Origin: Moritella marina ATCC 15381
Lineage (GTDB): Bacteria; Pseudomonadota; Gammaproteobacteria; Enterobacterales; Moritellaceae
Direction of reading: 5' to 3'
Length of the DNA stretch: 64,000 bases
Assembly: GCF_008931805.1 (NCBI RefSeq)
Contig: NZ_CP044399.1
Location: forward strand, 1,922,001 to 1,986,000
Numbering within the stretch: position 1 is the stretch's first letter; each line of letters starts with the position of its first letter. This document shows, piece after piece, positions 63,874 through 64,000 of the stretch. Position numbers and translations under genes: made by a program. The notes under the pieces are model-generated. The model saw nothing but the letters and a program-made list of their open reading frames with translations. It was not told where the DNA came from and did not search any database.

Positions 63874-64000
63874 ATGTGTAAGTGTAAGAGTAAAGTAAAT
63901 GTACTCTCATTCAATCTCAAGCCATCCTTAGCTTGCTGTCTTTTAGAATATCCAGTAAATAGATAGCCGGATGTAATCTTAAAGTAAAATGAATGTATCA
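63874..64000 (-). promoter_or_regulatory. upstream region of the GH3 operon
   Basis: The last 127 bases lie ahead of the first gene of the operon and should hold its promoter, but the window ends before it can be defined. I see no further gene here. Confidence 0.3.

Overview
This window looks like the chromosome of a marine, AT-rich gammaproteobacterium. The housekeeping genes present (gyrA divergent from ubiG, a class Ia nrdA-nrdB-yfaE operon, the elongation factor P paralogue efpL/yeiP) and a large chromosomal integron fit Moritella or a close Vibrio/Psychromonas-like relative. The genus is inferred from gene content and style, not from a database match.

Layout. (1) About 0.3-18.3 kb is ordinary chromosome: three diguanylate cyclases (one fused to an ABC-type substrate-binding domain), a DASS-family carboxylate transporter, EfpL, a GNAT acetyltransferase, an acyltransferase-3 membrane protein, a TSUP permease, a HAD phosphatase, a D-threonine aldolase/DSD1-type PLP enzyme, a MYG1-type protein, a sodium:solute symporter with a 40-residue partner, and a DUF3297 protein. 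(2) About 18.5-43.6 kb is a chromosomal integron. A complete integron integrase gene (42633-43601, + strand) lies beside gyrA with a LexA-type SOS box just upstream, a candidate attI at about 42301 and a candidate cassette promoter at 42378-42405. To its left are about 25 cassettes separated by attC sites, nearly all with genes on the minus strand, so they read away from the integrase. Contents include GNATs, VOC, SMI1/KNR4, RpiB, an alpha/beta hydrolase, ABM and tautomerase, a YefM-YoeB toxin-antitoxin pair, a broken HigBA-like pair, a Panacea-domain pair, and proteins with nuclease-like or zincin-like motifs. Two attC families alternate. One ORF-less cassette is present twice at identical length. 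Two copies of an IS91-like element, one large and one internally deleted, sit at the same position inside two different attC sites. The distal end (18.5-22.4 kb) is decayed, with truncated genes and partial attC sites. (3) About 43.7-52.8 kb is chromosomal backbone: gyrA, ubiG, nrdA-nrdB-yfaE with upstream DnaA and NrdR boxes, and an orphan MNIO (DUF692) protein. (4) About 53-63.9 kb is a six-gene minus-strand operon: a GNAT-like protein, a GH3-type acyl-adenylating/amide synthetase, a second GNAT-like protein, an RND adaptor fused to a condensation-like domain, an RND permease, and a stand-alone condensation-domain protein. I read it as a make-and-export locus for an unknown acyl-conjugate.

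The main candidates for new biology are the GH3/condensation/RND locus, the attC-targeting IS91-like element, the duplicated ORF-less cassette, and several uncharacterised cassette proteins (Panacea partner, PD-(D/E)XK-like, HNH-like, HExxH protein). Functions of unrecognised cassette genes are described only by visible motifs.
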